Shown here: positions 35,329-43,247 of the stretch, piece by piece
Position numbering within the stretch: position 1 is the first letter of the stretch
Layout of the letters: the number at the start of each line of letters is the position of its first letter
Source of the DNA: Croceimicrobium hydrocarbonivorans
GTDB taxonomy: Bacteria; Bacteroidota; Bacteroidia; Flavobacteriales; Schleiferiaceae
Length of the DNA stretch: 64,000 nt
Direction of reading: 5' to 3'
Assembly: GCF_014524565.1 (NCBI RefSeq)
Contig: NZ_CP060139.1
Coordinates: 2,177,501-2,241,500 of the forward strand
Notes under the pieces: generated by a model
Told to the model about the DNA's origin: nothing
The model's database searches: none
The model's input: the letters and a program-made list of their open reading frames with translations, nothing else
Made by a program: the position numbers and the translations under genes

Positions 35329-36108
35329 ATGGCAGATCAATTTGTAAAAGAAATGCTGGACGCGGGTGTGCACTTCGGTCACTTAACCCGCAAATGGAAT
35401 CCAAACATGGCTCCTTATATTTTCATGGAGCGTAATGGAATCCACATTATCGACTTGTATAAAACCCAAGCTAAATTGCAGCATGCTGGTGAAGCAATTC
35501 AAAAGATTGCTGCTAGCGGACGTAAAGTTTTATACGTAGCTACCAAGAAGCAAGCGAAAGATATCATCGAGAAAAACGGTACGGATGTAAACATGCCTTT
35601 CATCACCGAGCGTTGGCCTGGAGGTATGCTTACCAACTTCGTAACCATCCGTAAAGCGATCAAGAAGATGCAAAACATCGATCGTATGAAGGAAGATGGT
35701 TCTTACGAGACTTTAAGTAAGCGTGAGCGTTTGCAAGTTGACCGTCAACGTGCGAAGCTTGACAAGCAATTGGGATCCATTGTCGATATGACCCGTTTGC
35801 CAGGAGCTTTGTTCATCGTAGACATTACCAAAGAACACATTGCCGTTAAAGAGGCGCAAAAATTAGGTATTCCAACCTTCGCTATCGTTGATACCAATTC
35901 GGATCCTACCGAAGTGGATTACGCGATCCCTGCGAATGATGATGCTACTAAATCTATCGACCTTATGGTAGGTAAATTTACCGAGTACATCCGCGAGGGC
36001 TTAACTGAGCGTTCAGCTGAGAAGAACAAGGCTAAAGATGCCAAGCTTCAAAAAGCTGCTGCTAAAGCAGAAGGTTCAGAAGAAGAAACTACTGAAGAGG
36101 AAGCTTAA
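35329..36108 (+). CDS. rpsB: Ribosomal protein S2 (uS2)
   Basis: 259 residues. Blocks DAGVHFGHLTRKWNP, RWPGGMLTNF and FIVDITKEHIAVKEAQKLGIP identify S2, the last small-subunit protein to join and a helper of S1 binding. The C-terminus has a charged tail rich in Lys then Glu (EGSEEETTEEEA). Precedes tsf, the widely conserved order. Confidence 0.97.
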   Translation: MADQFVKEMLDAGVHFGHLTRKWNPNMAPYIFMERNGIHIIDLYKTQAKLQHAGEAIQKIAASGRKVLYVATKKQAKDIIEKNGTDVNMPFITERWPGGMLTNFVTIRKAIKKMQNIDRMKEDGSYETLSKRERLQVDRQRAKLDKQLGSIVDMTRLPGALFIVDITKEHIAVKEAQKLGIPTFAIVDTNSDPTEVDYAIPANDDATKSIDLMVGKFTEYIREGLTERSAEKNKAKDAKLQKAAAKAEGSEEETTEEEA

Positions 36109-36143
36109 TTTCACCTAAGCATAACAAGGAATTAATTCTATGG

Positions 36144-36182
36144 AAGGGGTGAAAAGCGATTTTTATCCCTTTCTTATTTTTT
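36144..36182 (+). terminator. Terminator-like hairpin between rpsB and tsf
   Basis: AAGGGGTGAAAA (36144-36155) pairs along 12 bp, with two or three G-T pairs, to TTTTTATCCCTT (36160-36171) around GCGA, followed by a T-rich run. It would allow uneven rpsB and tsf expression. Confidence 0.65.
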
Positions 36183-36209
36183 AGACAATCAACTATAATA
36201 TCTGATACA

Positions 36210-37034
36210 ATGGCTAAAATCACCGCCGCTGAGGTAAACAAACTCAGAAAACAGACCGGAGCCGGAATGATGGATTGTAAAAAAGCATTGGTAGAAGCCG
36301 ATGGCGATTTCGAACAAGCAATCGATATCCTGCGTAAAAAAGGTCAAAAGGTGGCCGCTAATCGTGCCGACCGTGAAGCTACTGAAGGTTGTGTATTAGC
36401 TGGCAGCAATAGCGATAACAGCTTTGGTGCTGTAGTAAGTTTGAACTGCGAAACTGACTTCGTTGCTAAAAACGACAGCTTCGTTGAGCTTACTCAAAGC
36501 ATCTTAGATCTGGCCTTAGAAAATAAATTTGCCGATAAAGACAGCCTTTTAGCCGCTAGCATGGGCAGTATGACTGTAGCCGAAAAATTAGTTGAGCAAA
36601 CTGGTGTAATCGGTGAGAAATTGGAAATTGGTTCTTACGAAGTAGTAGAAGCTCCTTTCGTAGCCTCTTATATCCACGCTGGTAACAAGTTGGCCACTTT
36701 AGTAGGTTTAACTAAAGAATCTACTGAAGCTGGTAGAAACGTAGCTATGCAAGCTGCTGCAATGAACCCTGTTGCTTTGGATCGTACTGGTGTTGATCAG
36801 GAAACTATCGACCGCGAATTAGAAGTAGGTAAGGAATTAGCTCGTCAAGAAGGTAAGCCAGAAGCGATGTTGGAAAAAATCGCTGAAGGACGCTTGAACA
36901 AATTCTACAAGGAAAACACCTTGGTAGAGCAAGCTTATATCCGCGACAATAAATTGAGCGTTGAGAAATACTTACAGTCTGAAGACAAAGACTTGAAAGC
37001 TATTTCTTTCAAACGCGTTGGATTAGGCGTATAA
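36210..37034 (+). CDS. tsf: Elongation factor Ts
   Basis: 274 residues. The N-terminal UBA-like module has LRKQTGAGMMDCKKAL, and the core has CETDFVAKND with the conserved TDFV that enters the EF-Tu G domain. It exchanges GDP on EF-Tu. Length is normal for the family. Confidence 0.97.
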   Translation: MAKITAAEVNKLRKQTGAGMMDCKKALVEADGDFEQAIDILRKKGQKVAANRADREATEGCVLAGSNSDNSFGAVVSLNCETDFVAKNDSFVELTQSILDLALENKFADKDSLLAASMGSMTVAEKLVEQTGVIGEKLEIGSYEVVEAPFVASYIHAGNKLATLVGLTKESTEAGRNVAMQAAAMNPVALDRTGVDQETIDRELEVGKELARQEGKPEAMLEKIAEGRLNKFYKENTLVEQAYIRDNKLSVEKYLQSEDKDLKAISFKRVGLGV

Positions 37035-37058
37035 GCTTAATTCACTGATATTTCAGAG

Positions 37059-37090
37059 GCCGCCTCGGTTTATTCGAGGCGGCTTTTTTT
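37059..37090 (+). terminator. Rho-independent terminator after tsf
   Basis: GCCGCCTCG pairs perfectly with CGAGGCGGC around GTTTATT, followed by seven T. Confidence 0.95.
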
Positions 37091-37170
37091 GTTTTATAGC
37101 CCTTCTAAGGGCCGTGATTTTTCTGCGAATAAACTCCAATTTTGCCACGAACTTTTCGCGACTATCCTTG

Positions 37171-37178
37171 TATCTTTG
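37171..37178 (+). promoter_or_regulatory. -7 element of pyrH-frr
   Basis: TATCTTTG matches TAnnTTTG and ends 23 bp before the pyrH ATG. A TTTG at 37141-37144 is 26 bp upstream, longer than usual. Confidence 0.55.
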
Positions 37179-37201
37179 CGGGAACTCCCAATTTTGACCG
37201 C

Positions 37202-37909
37202 ATGAAATACAAACGCATACTTCTTAAATTAAGTGGTGAATCCCTCATGGGGGATCAGGAATACGGAATTAATGGCGAACGCCTGAAAGAGTATGCCTCC
37301 GAAATCAGGTCAGTAGTGGAGCTAGGTGTAGAAGTAGCCATCGTAATTGGTGGCGGTAATATCTTCCGCGGCTTGAAAGGTGCCAGTGAAGGTATGGATC
37401 GTACTCAAGCGGATCACATGGGTATGTTAGCCACTGTAATTAATGGCTTAGCCTTACAGAGCGCCCTGGAAGCCGAAGGCGTAAAAACTCGCTTGCAGAG
37501 TGCGATAGAAATGAATAAGGTTGCGGAGCCTTATATCCGTCGTCGTGCCACTCGTCATCTAGAGAAAGGCCGCGTGGTGATCTTCGGGGCCGGAACCGGT
37601 AATCCCTATTTTACTACCGATACAGCAGCTACTCTTAGAGCCATTGAAGTAGATGCAGATGTAATCCTCAAGGGAACCCGTGTAGATGGTGTTTATACCG
37701 CTGACCCTGAGAAGGACGAAAGCGCAGTAAAATATGAGTCTATTTCCTTTAAGGAAGTATATGAGAAGGGCTTAAATGTAATGGACATGACCGCCTTTAC
37801 CCTGAGTAAAGAAAACGACCTGCCCATTATAGTTTTTGATATGAATAAAGAAGGCAATCTGCTCAATCTCCTTAAAGGTGAAAAAGTAGGTACCTTAGTA
37901 GCCAATTAA
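37202..37909 (+). CDS. pyrH: UMP kinase
   Basis: 235 residues from ATG 37202 ([17 protein letters not shown]); the frame upstream of this has no homology and contains the promoter. Amino-acid kinase fold: KLSGE phosphate loop, [21 protein letters not shown]. It makes UDP from UMP for nucleotide and wall precursors. Forms an operon with frr, 14 bp apart. Confidence 0.96.
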   Translation: MKYKRILLKLSGESLMGDQEYGINGERLKEYASEIRSVVELGVEVAIVIGGGNIFRGLKGASEGMDRTQADHMGMLATVINGLALQSALEAEGVKTRLQSAIEMNKVAEPYIRRRATRHLEKGRVVIFGAGTGNPYFTTDTAATLRAIEVDADVILKGTRVDGVYTADPEKDESAVKYESISFKEVYEKGLNVMDMTAFTLSKENDLPIIVFDMNKEGNLLNLLKGEKVGTLVAN

Positions 37910-37923
37910 TCCAAAGCTCTCAA

Positions 37924-38478
37924 ATGGAAGATATTGATCTGATCATTAGCGAGGCAGGGGACAGCATGAAGAAATCCCTGCAGCACCTGGACAAGGAACT
38001 CTTGAAAATCCGCGCCGGTCGCGCTAACCCAGCCATGCTCGAAGGCGTAATGGTTGAATACTATGGCTCCATGAGTCCCTTATCTCAAGTTTCGAATGTC
38101 TCTACCCCAGATGCTCGTACTTTATCAGTACAGCCTTGGGAAAAGGCCTTGATTCCTGAAATTGAGAAAGCCATCATGAATGCCAATTTGGGCTTTAATC
38201 CACAGAATAATGGTGAGGTGGTAATTATTAATATTCCCCCCTTAACCGAGGATCGCCGTCGCGAATTAGTGAAACGCGCAAAAGCAGAAGGTGAGGAAGC
38301 CAAAGTTTCTATCCGTTCCGCGCGTAAGGATGCCAATGACATGCTTAAAGATCTGGATGGTATTTCAGAAGACCTGGTAAAGGACGCTGAAGAAAGAGTT
38401 CAGGCTCTAACCAATAAGAATGTAACCAAGGTAGATTCCGCTATCGAAGTGAAAGAAGCCGAAATCATGAAAGTGTGA
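37924..38478 (+). CDS. frr: Ribosome recycling factor
   Basis: 184 residues, full length. The L-shaped tRNA-mimic family shows LRIRAGRANPAMLEG-type and PPLTEDRRRELVKRAK motifs. With EF-G it splits post-termination ribosomes. Ends before a strong terminator. Confidence 0.97.
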   Translation: MEDIDLIISEAGDSMKKSLQHLDKELLKIRAGRANPAMLEGVMVEYYGSMSPLSQVSNVSTPDARTLSVQPWEKALIPEIEKAIMNANLGFNPQNNGEVVIINIPPLTEDRRRELVKRAKAEGEEAKVSIRSARKDANDMLKDLDGISEDLVKDAEERVQALTNKNVTKVDSAIEVKEAEIMKV

Positions 38479-38500
38479 TCCACTTCCTGTCAAGATATTG

Positions 38501-38530
38501 AAGGCCCCTCTTTTGAGTGGGCCTTTTTTT
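38501..38530. terminator. Terminator between frr and rsmI (convergent)
   Basis: AAGGCCC pairs with GGGCCTT around a CTCTTTTGAGT loop that itself contains CTC/GAG, then a T-run. The last bases reach the rsmI stop codon at 38529. Confidence 0.9.
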
Positions 38531-39203
38531 ATGCTTTAGCGCCGATGCAAAGCACCAATTCGCCTTTCGGCGGATGCGTCTCACAAGAAGTCCTTAGCTC
38601 CGCTAATGTGCCACGGCGGGTTTCTTCAAATTTTTTAGAGATTTCGCGGCTTAAACTAGCAGGACGATCTTCACCAAAGTGCTCAATCAGATCACGAAGG
38701 GTACGCTGAATGCGATGAGGACTCTCGTAAAAAATAAGGGTGCGCTCCTCTTCAGCGAGTTTCTTTAATCGGGTTTGACGTCCTTTCTTAGGTGGCAAAA
38801 AACCTTCGAAGCAGAAATTATGCGCGGGCAATCCACTTACCACCAGAGCCGGAATCAGGGCGGTGGCACCGGGTAAACAGATAACCTCAATGCCAGCTTG
38901 CAGCGCTTCTCGAACCATCAAAAAGCCGGGGTCGGAAACCGCGGGCGTGCCGGCATCACTAATCAGAGCTACATTATGACCGGCCAGAATCTGCTCTACA
39001 TACTGCGCACTTTTTTGATGCTCATTATGCATATGATTGGCCTTCATGGGAGTGTCAATTTCGAAATGGCGTAAAAGCTTCGCACTGGTGCGCGTATCCT
39101 CGGCCAGGATTAAATCTACCTCCTTTAGAGTTTGGATAGCCCGGAAGGTCATGTCATCTAGGTTACCAATGGGAGTGGGAACGATATAGAGGATACCAGC
39201 CAT
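38529..39203 (-). CDS. rsmI: 16S rRNA (cytidine-1402-2'-O)-methyltransferase
   Basis: 224 residues. A tetrapyrrole-methylase-like fold starting LYIVPTPIGNLDDMTFRAI with AEDTR, SDAGTPAVSDPG and YESPHRI motifs. It methylates C1402 in the decoding centre of 16S rRNA. It is shorter than E. coli RsmI (286) because the C-terminal extension is absent, as in many Bacteroidota. One base separates it from the alkyltransferase-like gene upstream. Confidence 0.94.
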   Translation of the reverse strand: MAGILYIVPTPIGNLDDMTFRAIQTLKEVDLILAEDTRTSAKLLRHFEIDTPMKANHMHNEHQKSAQYVEQILAGHNVALISDAGTPAVSDPGFLMVREALQAGIEVICLPGATALIPALVVSGLPAHNFCFEGFLPPKKGRQTRLKKLAEEERTLIFYESPHRIQRTLRDLIEHFGEDRPASLSREISKKFEETRRGTLAELRTSCETHPPKGELVLCIGAKA

Positions 39204-39204
39204 A

Positions 39205-39540
39205 TTAAAAGTCTTTAGGGTCTAAATGATCTGCCGGATTCCAAAAGTACTGATCGAAGTTCTGAACCCGATCATTAAGAATCGGAACGCCTTCGTTTTC
39301 GAGCAAATCCTGCATTAAAGTGCTGCCTGGGAAATGATGTTTTCCACTCAACATGCCCAAGCGATTCACTACTCTGTGTGCAGGAACTCCTTGTTCATTA
39401 AAGCTGTTGTTCATGGCATAGCCTACCATTCTACTGCTTCGGGCAGCGCCTAAAAACTTGGCAATGGCCCCATAGGAAGTTACTCTTCCTTCTGGAATAT
39501 GGCGGCAAAGGGCATAAACACGGCTATAAAAATCACTCAA
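39205..39540 (-). CDS. Alkyltransferase-like (ATL/MGMT-family) protein with PAHR active site
   Basis: Matches the O6-alkylguanine-DNA alkyltransferase C-terminal fold: IPEGRVTSYGAIAKFLG, the DNA-contacting helix (SSRMVGYAMN) and VPAHRVVN. The catalytic motif PCHR of true MGMT reads PAHR, so alkyl transfer is impossible; this is typical of ATL proteins, which bind O6-alkylguanine and recruit excision repair. A TTG start at 39540 gives 111 residues, the family length, and overlaps the trmB stop by 8 bp; an ATG at 39594 would give 129 residues and a 62-bp overlap. Confidence 0.85.
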   Translation of the reverse strand: MSDFYSRVYALCRHIPEGRVTSYGAIAKFLGAARSSRMVGYAMNNSFNEQGVPAHRVVNRLGMLSGKHHFPGSTLMQDLLENEGVPILNDRVQNFDQYFWNPADHLDPKDF

Positions 39541-40207
39541 AGCTCCAACGGATATAGGTAATGGCTTTGCCTTCTTCCCGGAACAATTGCTCATAATGGG
39601 TTTGAACCTCTTTTAAAACCGGTTCATTATTGCGCGGATCCTGCTTATCAATATTGTGGAAAACCCGATGAATAGGGAAGCCCATTAATTGCAGTAAGCC
39701 GATGGTATATCCATGTAAAAACTCGCTGTCCGTTTTCAAGTGCAAGAGGCCTTTACTCTTGAGGATATATTGATAGCGCATCATAAATTTAGGATGCGTT
39801 AAGCGATGCTTAATACGAGTATGCTTAATCTGGGGATCGGGGAAGGTGATCCAGATTTCAGACACCTCACCACCATCAAAACAATGATCCAGTAATTCGA
39901 TTTGGGTACGCAGGAAGGCTACGTTTTTAAGCCCCGCTTCTTCTGCTTCTTTGGCACCATACCAAATTCGTGCACCTTTTATATCTACACCAATGTAGTT
40001 TACCCCCGGATTACGTTTCGCCAAAGCAACGGTATATTCCCCTTTGCCACATCCCAATTCCAGAACAATGGGATTATCATTTCCAAAAATACGCTGGCCC
40101 CAATTGCCTTGCAGGCTCAAACCTTCGAGCACTTGTTCGCGACTGGGTTCGATTACATGCCTCATTTTGGCATTCTCTTCGAAGCGTTCTAATTTTTTTC
40201 GTGCCAT
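39533..40207 (-). CDS. trmB: tRNA (guanine-N7-)-methyltransferase
   Basis: 224 residues from ATG 40207 (MARKKLERF). SAM-binding VLELGCGKGEYT, then GVDIKG, and the family signature ITFPDPQIKHTRIKHRL. It makes m7G46 in tRNA. Translationally linked to the ATL gene that follows. Confidence 0.95.
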   Translation of the reverse strand: MARKKLERFEENAKMRHVIEPSREQVLEGLSLQGNWGQRIFGNDNPIVLELGCGKGEYTVALAKRNPGVNYIGVDIKGARIWYGAKEAEEAGLKNVAFLRTQIELLDHCFDGGEVSEIWITFPDPQIKHTRIKHRLTHPKFMMRYQYILKSKGLLHLKTDSEFLHGYTIGLLQLMGFPIHRVFHNIDKQDPRNNEPVLKEVQTHYEQLFREEGKAITYIRWSFE

Positions 40208-40247
40208 GCTGCAAAAGTAATTGATTGCCTTTTCAGAAATTGCGCCC

Positions 40248-41279
40248 ATGAGCAGAAGGGTGCTATATGGGGTGTTAAATTGGGGTTTGGGCCATGCAAG
40301 CCGCAGTAGCGTGGTGATTCGAGCTTTGGAAGAGGCGGGATTTGAGCCGATTTTAGCCTCGGATGGAGTAGCTGGGGAATGGCTTCAGGAAGAATTTCCT
40401 CATCTCGAATACCGTGAATTACCTTCTTATGAGGTACGCTATTCCAAAAGTTCGCGACAATGGCCCAGCTTAGTTTCAGGCTTACCGCGAATTGCTAAGG
40501 CCGCTTCCGCCGAAAGGCGCATTTTACGCCTCTGGGCAGATGATTTAAAACCCGCGGGAATTATTTCCGATAATCGATTGGGCTTTTCCCATCCGGATTA
40601 TCCATCAGCCTATATTAGTCATCAATTGAGTCCCAAGGCCGGTTCATTTACTCGCTTTGCCGCCGCTAGCCATCGTTCCTATTACCGTCAGTTTAGTGAA
40701 TTGTGGATTCCCGATGATAAGGATCGAAGTTTGAGTGGAAGTCTTAGTACGGGAATTGGGAAGAAACGATTTATAGGTCCATTGAGTACCTTAGAACGCA
40801 GGCCTGTAGAAGGTGAACGGGTGCTAATTATTCTCAGTGGACCGGAGCCACAGCGCAGCATTTTAGAACGACGCCTCTTTGAACAAGCTGATGCTTTGCC
40901 CGATTCTACCGTATTAGTGCGAGGAATTAACGGAGCTTGCCCCGACCGTTACCATCAGAAGTTTAAGGTTTATGATCGCTTGGGTAGGATGGATCTTTCG
41001 GCTTTAATTGCTCAAAGCAGCCTGGTGATAAGTCGCAGTGGCTATAGCTCCTTAATGGACTATCACTATTTAGGAAAACGGGCTTTATTGGTTCCTACCC
41101 CCGGACAAAGTGAACAGGAATATTTAGCCAAACGCCATGCTAAAAGAAAAGGCTATATGGCTGTAAAGCAAGATGATCTCCTTTTATCTACTCAGTTGGA
41201 GCAGGCCTTGGCTATGCCCTTTCCGGAGCCGCAGGATTTTAGCCTACCCGAAGATTTGTTTAGGATTTTTTCAGCGTAA
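40248..41279 (+). CDS. GT28-like glycosyltransferase
   Basis: 343 residues from ATG 40248 (MSRRVLYGVLNWGLGHASR); a TTG at 40221 is unlikely. The N-terminal GLGHASR and the C-terminal SRSGYSSLMDY...LVPTPGQSEQEYLA follow the MurG/GT28-like pattern, where the C-terminal Gly-rich loop binds the nucleotide sugar. Similar to uncharacterised MJ1255-type transferases. Acceptor unknown. Its last 20 bp overlap the convergent histidine kinase gene. Confidence 0.85.
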   Translation: MSRRVLYGVLNWGLGHASRSSVVIRALEEAGFEPILASDGVAGEWLQEEFPHLEYRELPSYEVRYSKSSRQWPSLVSGLPRIAKAASAERRILRLWADDLKPAGIISDNRLGFSHPDYPSAYISHQLSPKAGSFTRFAAASHRSYYRQFSELWIPDDKDRSLSGSLSTGIGKKRFIGPLSTLERRPVEGERVLIILSGPEPQRSILERRLFEQADALPDSTVLVRGINGACPDRYHQKFKVYDRLGRMDLSALIAQSSLVISRSGYSSLMDYHYLGKRALLVPTPGQSEQEYLAKRHAKRKGYMAVKQDDLLLSTQLEQALAMPFPEPQDFSLPEDLFRIFSA

Positions 41280-42306
41280 AAGAGAAGGTTGAGCCTTTGT
41301 TTTCGCTGCTCCGCACATTAATGGTTTGCTTATGGGCTTCGATAATGTGCTTTACTATAGAAAGTCCTAAGCCTGTACCACCGGCATCGCGGCTACGACT
41401 TTTGTCCACCCGGTAGAAGCGCTCGAAAATTCGAGGTACATCTTCGGGAGGGATGCCAATGCCATCATCACTAACCTCGGTAAGGATATGCTTATCCATA
41501 TCAAAGAAGCGCACCTCTACCTGACCCTTTTCATTACCATATTTAATAGCATTGCCTACCAAATTGATAAGTACCTGCTCAATTTTGGCACGATCCGCCA
41601 TTACTTTAAGGGGACGATCCAGATCTTTCTTAATCTTAAACTGAACATGCTTTTTATGAGCCTTGTCTTCCAATAGCTCAAAAACACCTTCTACCAATTC
41701 GGTAAGGTCGAAGCTTTCATAATTAATTTGCACCCGATCTGATTCCAGGGCCGCAATTACTTCTAGGTCTTCGATAATGTTAATCATTCGATCTACCGAC
41801 TTATTCGCGCGTTTCAAATAACGGCGGTTAATCTCCTGATCGTCGATGGCACCATCCAATAAGGTTAAAAGGTAACCTTGAATATTGAAGATGGGTGTTT
41901 TAAGCTCATGCGAAATATTGCCAATAAACTCCCGGCGGAAATTTTCTCTTTCGCGTAGTTCGGCAATTTCATTACGGTTTTGAGTAGCCCATTCCGAAAC
42001 CTCCTTAGTTACCTTGTCGAGATCGGTGGAGCGTGCCAGCTCTTCTTCCTCAGTTTCGGAACCGATTTTAAGCTCGTGGATATTCTTATAGATGATCTTA
42101 ACCTTACTATAAACGAATTGCTCCACTCCCAATCGGATCATAAAATAGGCCAGCACGAAAAGTGCCAGGCCCAATAGCCAGGGAAGATAGCTTGGGGCGC
42201 CCTCAAAATGATAGCTGGCCTGCAGCGCCGAAAAGGCGCCCAGCACCACAATGGCCAAAATGAGGGCAATGATAAAGGCTAATATGCCGGGTTTATCTAA
42301 ACGCAA
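41260..42306 (-). CDS. PhoR-type sensor histidine kinase
   Basis: 348 residues. Two N-terminal membrane helices (about 7-28 and 42-60) with only a very short loop between them, no PAS domain and no large extracytoplasmic sensor, then HisKA (phospho-acceptor His133 in ISHELKTPI), HATPase_c with LVGNAIKYGNEKG, DDGIGIPPED and GGTGLGLSIVKH. The start follows the response regulator stop with no gap. The short sensor loop suggests it responds to a membrane partner such as a phosphate transporter; this is inference. Confidence 0.93.
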   Translation of the reverse strand: MRLDKPGILAFIIALILAIVVLGAFSALQASYHFEGAPSYLPWLLGLALFVLAYFMIRLGVEQFVYSKVKIIYKNIHELKIGSETEEEELARSTDLDKVTKEVSEWATQNRNEIAELRERENFRREFIGNISHELKTPIFNIQGYLLTLLDGAIDDQEINRRYLKRANKSVDRMINIIEDLEVIAALESDRVQINYESFDLTELVEGVFELLEDKAHKKHVQFKIKKDLDRPLKVMADRAKIEQVLINLVGNAIKYGNEKGQVEVRFFDMDKHILTEVSDDGIGIPPEDVPRIFERFYRVDKSRSRDAGGTGLGLSIVKHIIEAHKQTINVRSSENKGSTFSFTLKKS

Positions 42307-42990
42307 TTAGGCTTCGAATTTATATCCAACGCCCTTTACGGTTTTGATCAGCTTGTCGCCAATTTTTTCGCGGAGTTTACGAATATGCACGTCGATGGTA
42401 CGACCACCTACTACTACTTCATTACCCCAAATCTTATCGAGAATCTCATCACGATGGAAAACTTTTCCCGGACGAGAAACCAAAAGGCTAAGCAATTCAA
42501 ACTCCTTACGAGGTAAATCCAGCTTTTTGCCTTTGAGGCTTACTTGATATTTATCAAGGTCGATACTAAGGTTGCCAAATTGCTGAATGGACTCGTTCTG
42601 TACCGATTGGCCATAGCGTCGTAATAAAGCCTTAATACGACTAATCAGAACTTTCGGCTTAATAGGCTTAGTGATGTAATCATCCGCACCAGCATCGAAA
42701 CCGGCCACTTGCGAATAATCTTCACCGCGGGCTGTTAAAAAGGCAACCAAAGTTCCTTCGAGGCCCGGAGTTTTGCGAATCTGATCACAAGTTTCAATGC
42801 CGTCCATGCCGGGCATCATAACATCCAATAGGATCAGGTGCGGGTTTTCTTTTTTAGCTTTCTTTAATCCCGTTTCTCCATCGGAGGCGGTAATTACCTT
42901 AAAGTCTTCTTTAATCAGGTTGTAACTTACGAACTCCAGAATATCGGGTTCGTCATCGACCAGTAAAATGGTATAATCGCTGTTATTCAT
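42307..42990 (-). CDS. PhoB/OmpR-family response regulator
   Basis: 227 residues. Receiver domain with Asp12, Asp13, phospho-acceptor Asp56 (LLDVMMPGMDG), Thr86 and Lys108; winged-helix DNA-binding domain (about 130-225) with LPRKEFELLSLLVSRPGKVFHRDEIL and GGRTIDVHIRKLREKIGDK. Proteins of this family bind direct repeats about 11 bp apart, and such repeats lie upstream of the divergent operon (43174-43201). Control of phosphate genes is inferred from context. Confidence 0.93.
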   Translation of the reverse strand: MNNSDYTILLVDDEPDILEFVSYNLIKEDFKVITASDGETGLKKAKKENPHLILLDVMMPGMDGIETCDQIRKTPGLEGTLVAFLTARGEDYSQVAGFDAGADDYITKPIKPKVLISRIKALLRRYGQSVQNESIQQFGNLSIDLDKYQVSLKGKKLDLPRKEFELLSLLVSRPGKVFHRDEILDKIWGNEVVVGGRTIDVHIRKLREKIGDKLIKTVKGVGYKFEA

Positions 42991-43048
42991 TTGATCAGCA
43001 TTGAAAATCGGGTGTAAAAATAGCGATTAAGCCAAGGGGGATTCACCG

Positions 43049-43065
43049 CTTAACAATTCGTTAAT
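43049..43065. promoter_or_regulatory. Possible second regulator box
   Basis: CTTAAC (43049-43054) and GTTAAT (43060-43065) are 11 bp apart, similar to the boxes at 43174-43201. They lie 59-75 bp upstream of the response regulator start and may serve autoregulation. Confidence 0.35.
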
Positions 43066-43173
43066 TTAAAAAGGAAAGTCTTAATCTTAAACTAATGTAT
43101 TTAACTAATTGAATTTCATATACTTGAAAATTCAAGCTCTTAACATTGGGGAATATCTCAAAGCCTAAAGTTC

Positions 43174-43219
43174 CTTAAAGCTCGCTTAACTTCAACTTAA
43201 CAAGGTGCTTGTTCCTTTG
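43174..43219 (+). promoter_or_regulatory. Pho-box-like tandem repeats and promoter of the lipoprotein/TonB locus
   Basis: CTTAAA (43174-43179), CTTAAC (43185-43190) and CTTAAC (43196-43201) are spaced exactly 11 bp apart. Ten bp later comes TTCCTTTG (43212-43219), one mismatch from TAnnTTTG. No TTTG -33 element is present; the repeats sit where it should be. This is the layout of an activator-dependent Pho box. The related PhoP of Bacillus uses TTAACA-type repeats at the same spacing. Confidence 0.65.
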
Positions 43220-43247
43220 CCGCCAACAAATAACAAGTATTTCTCCG

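Noticed and set aside
38529-39203. rsmI as a truncated gene (224 versus about 286 residues)
   Set aside because: All catalytic motifs are present and the short form is common in this phylum; the stop abuts a normal terminator.
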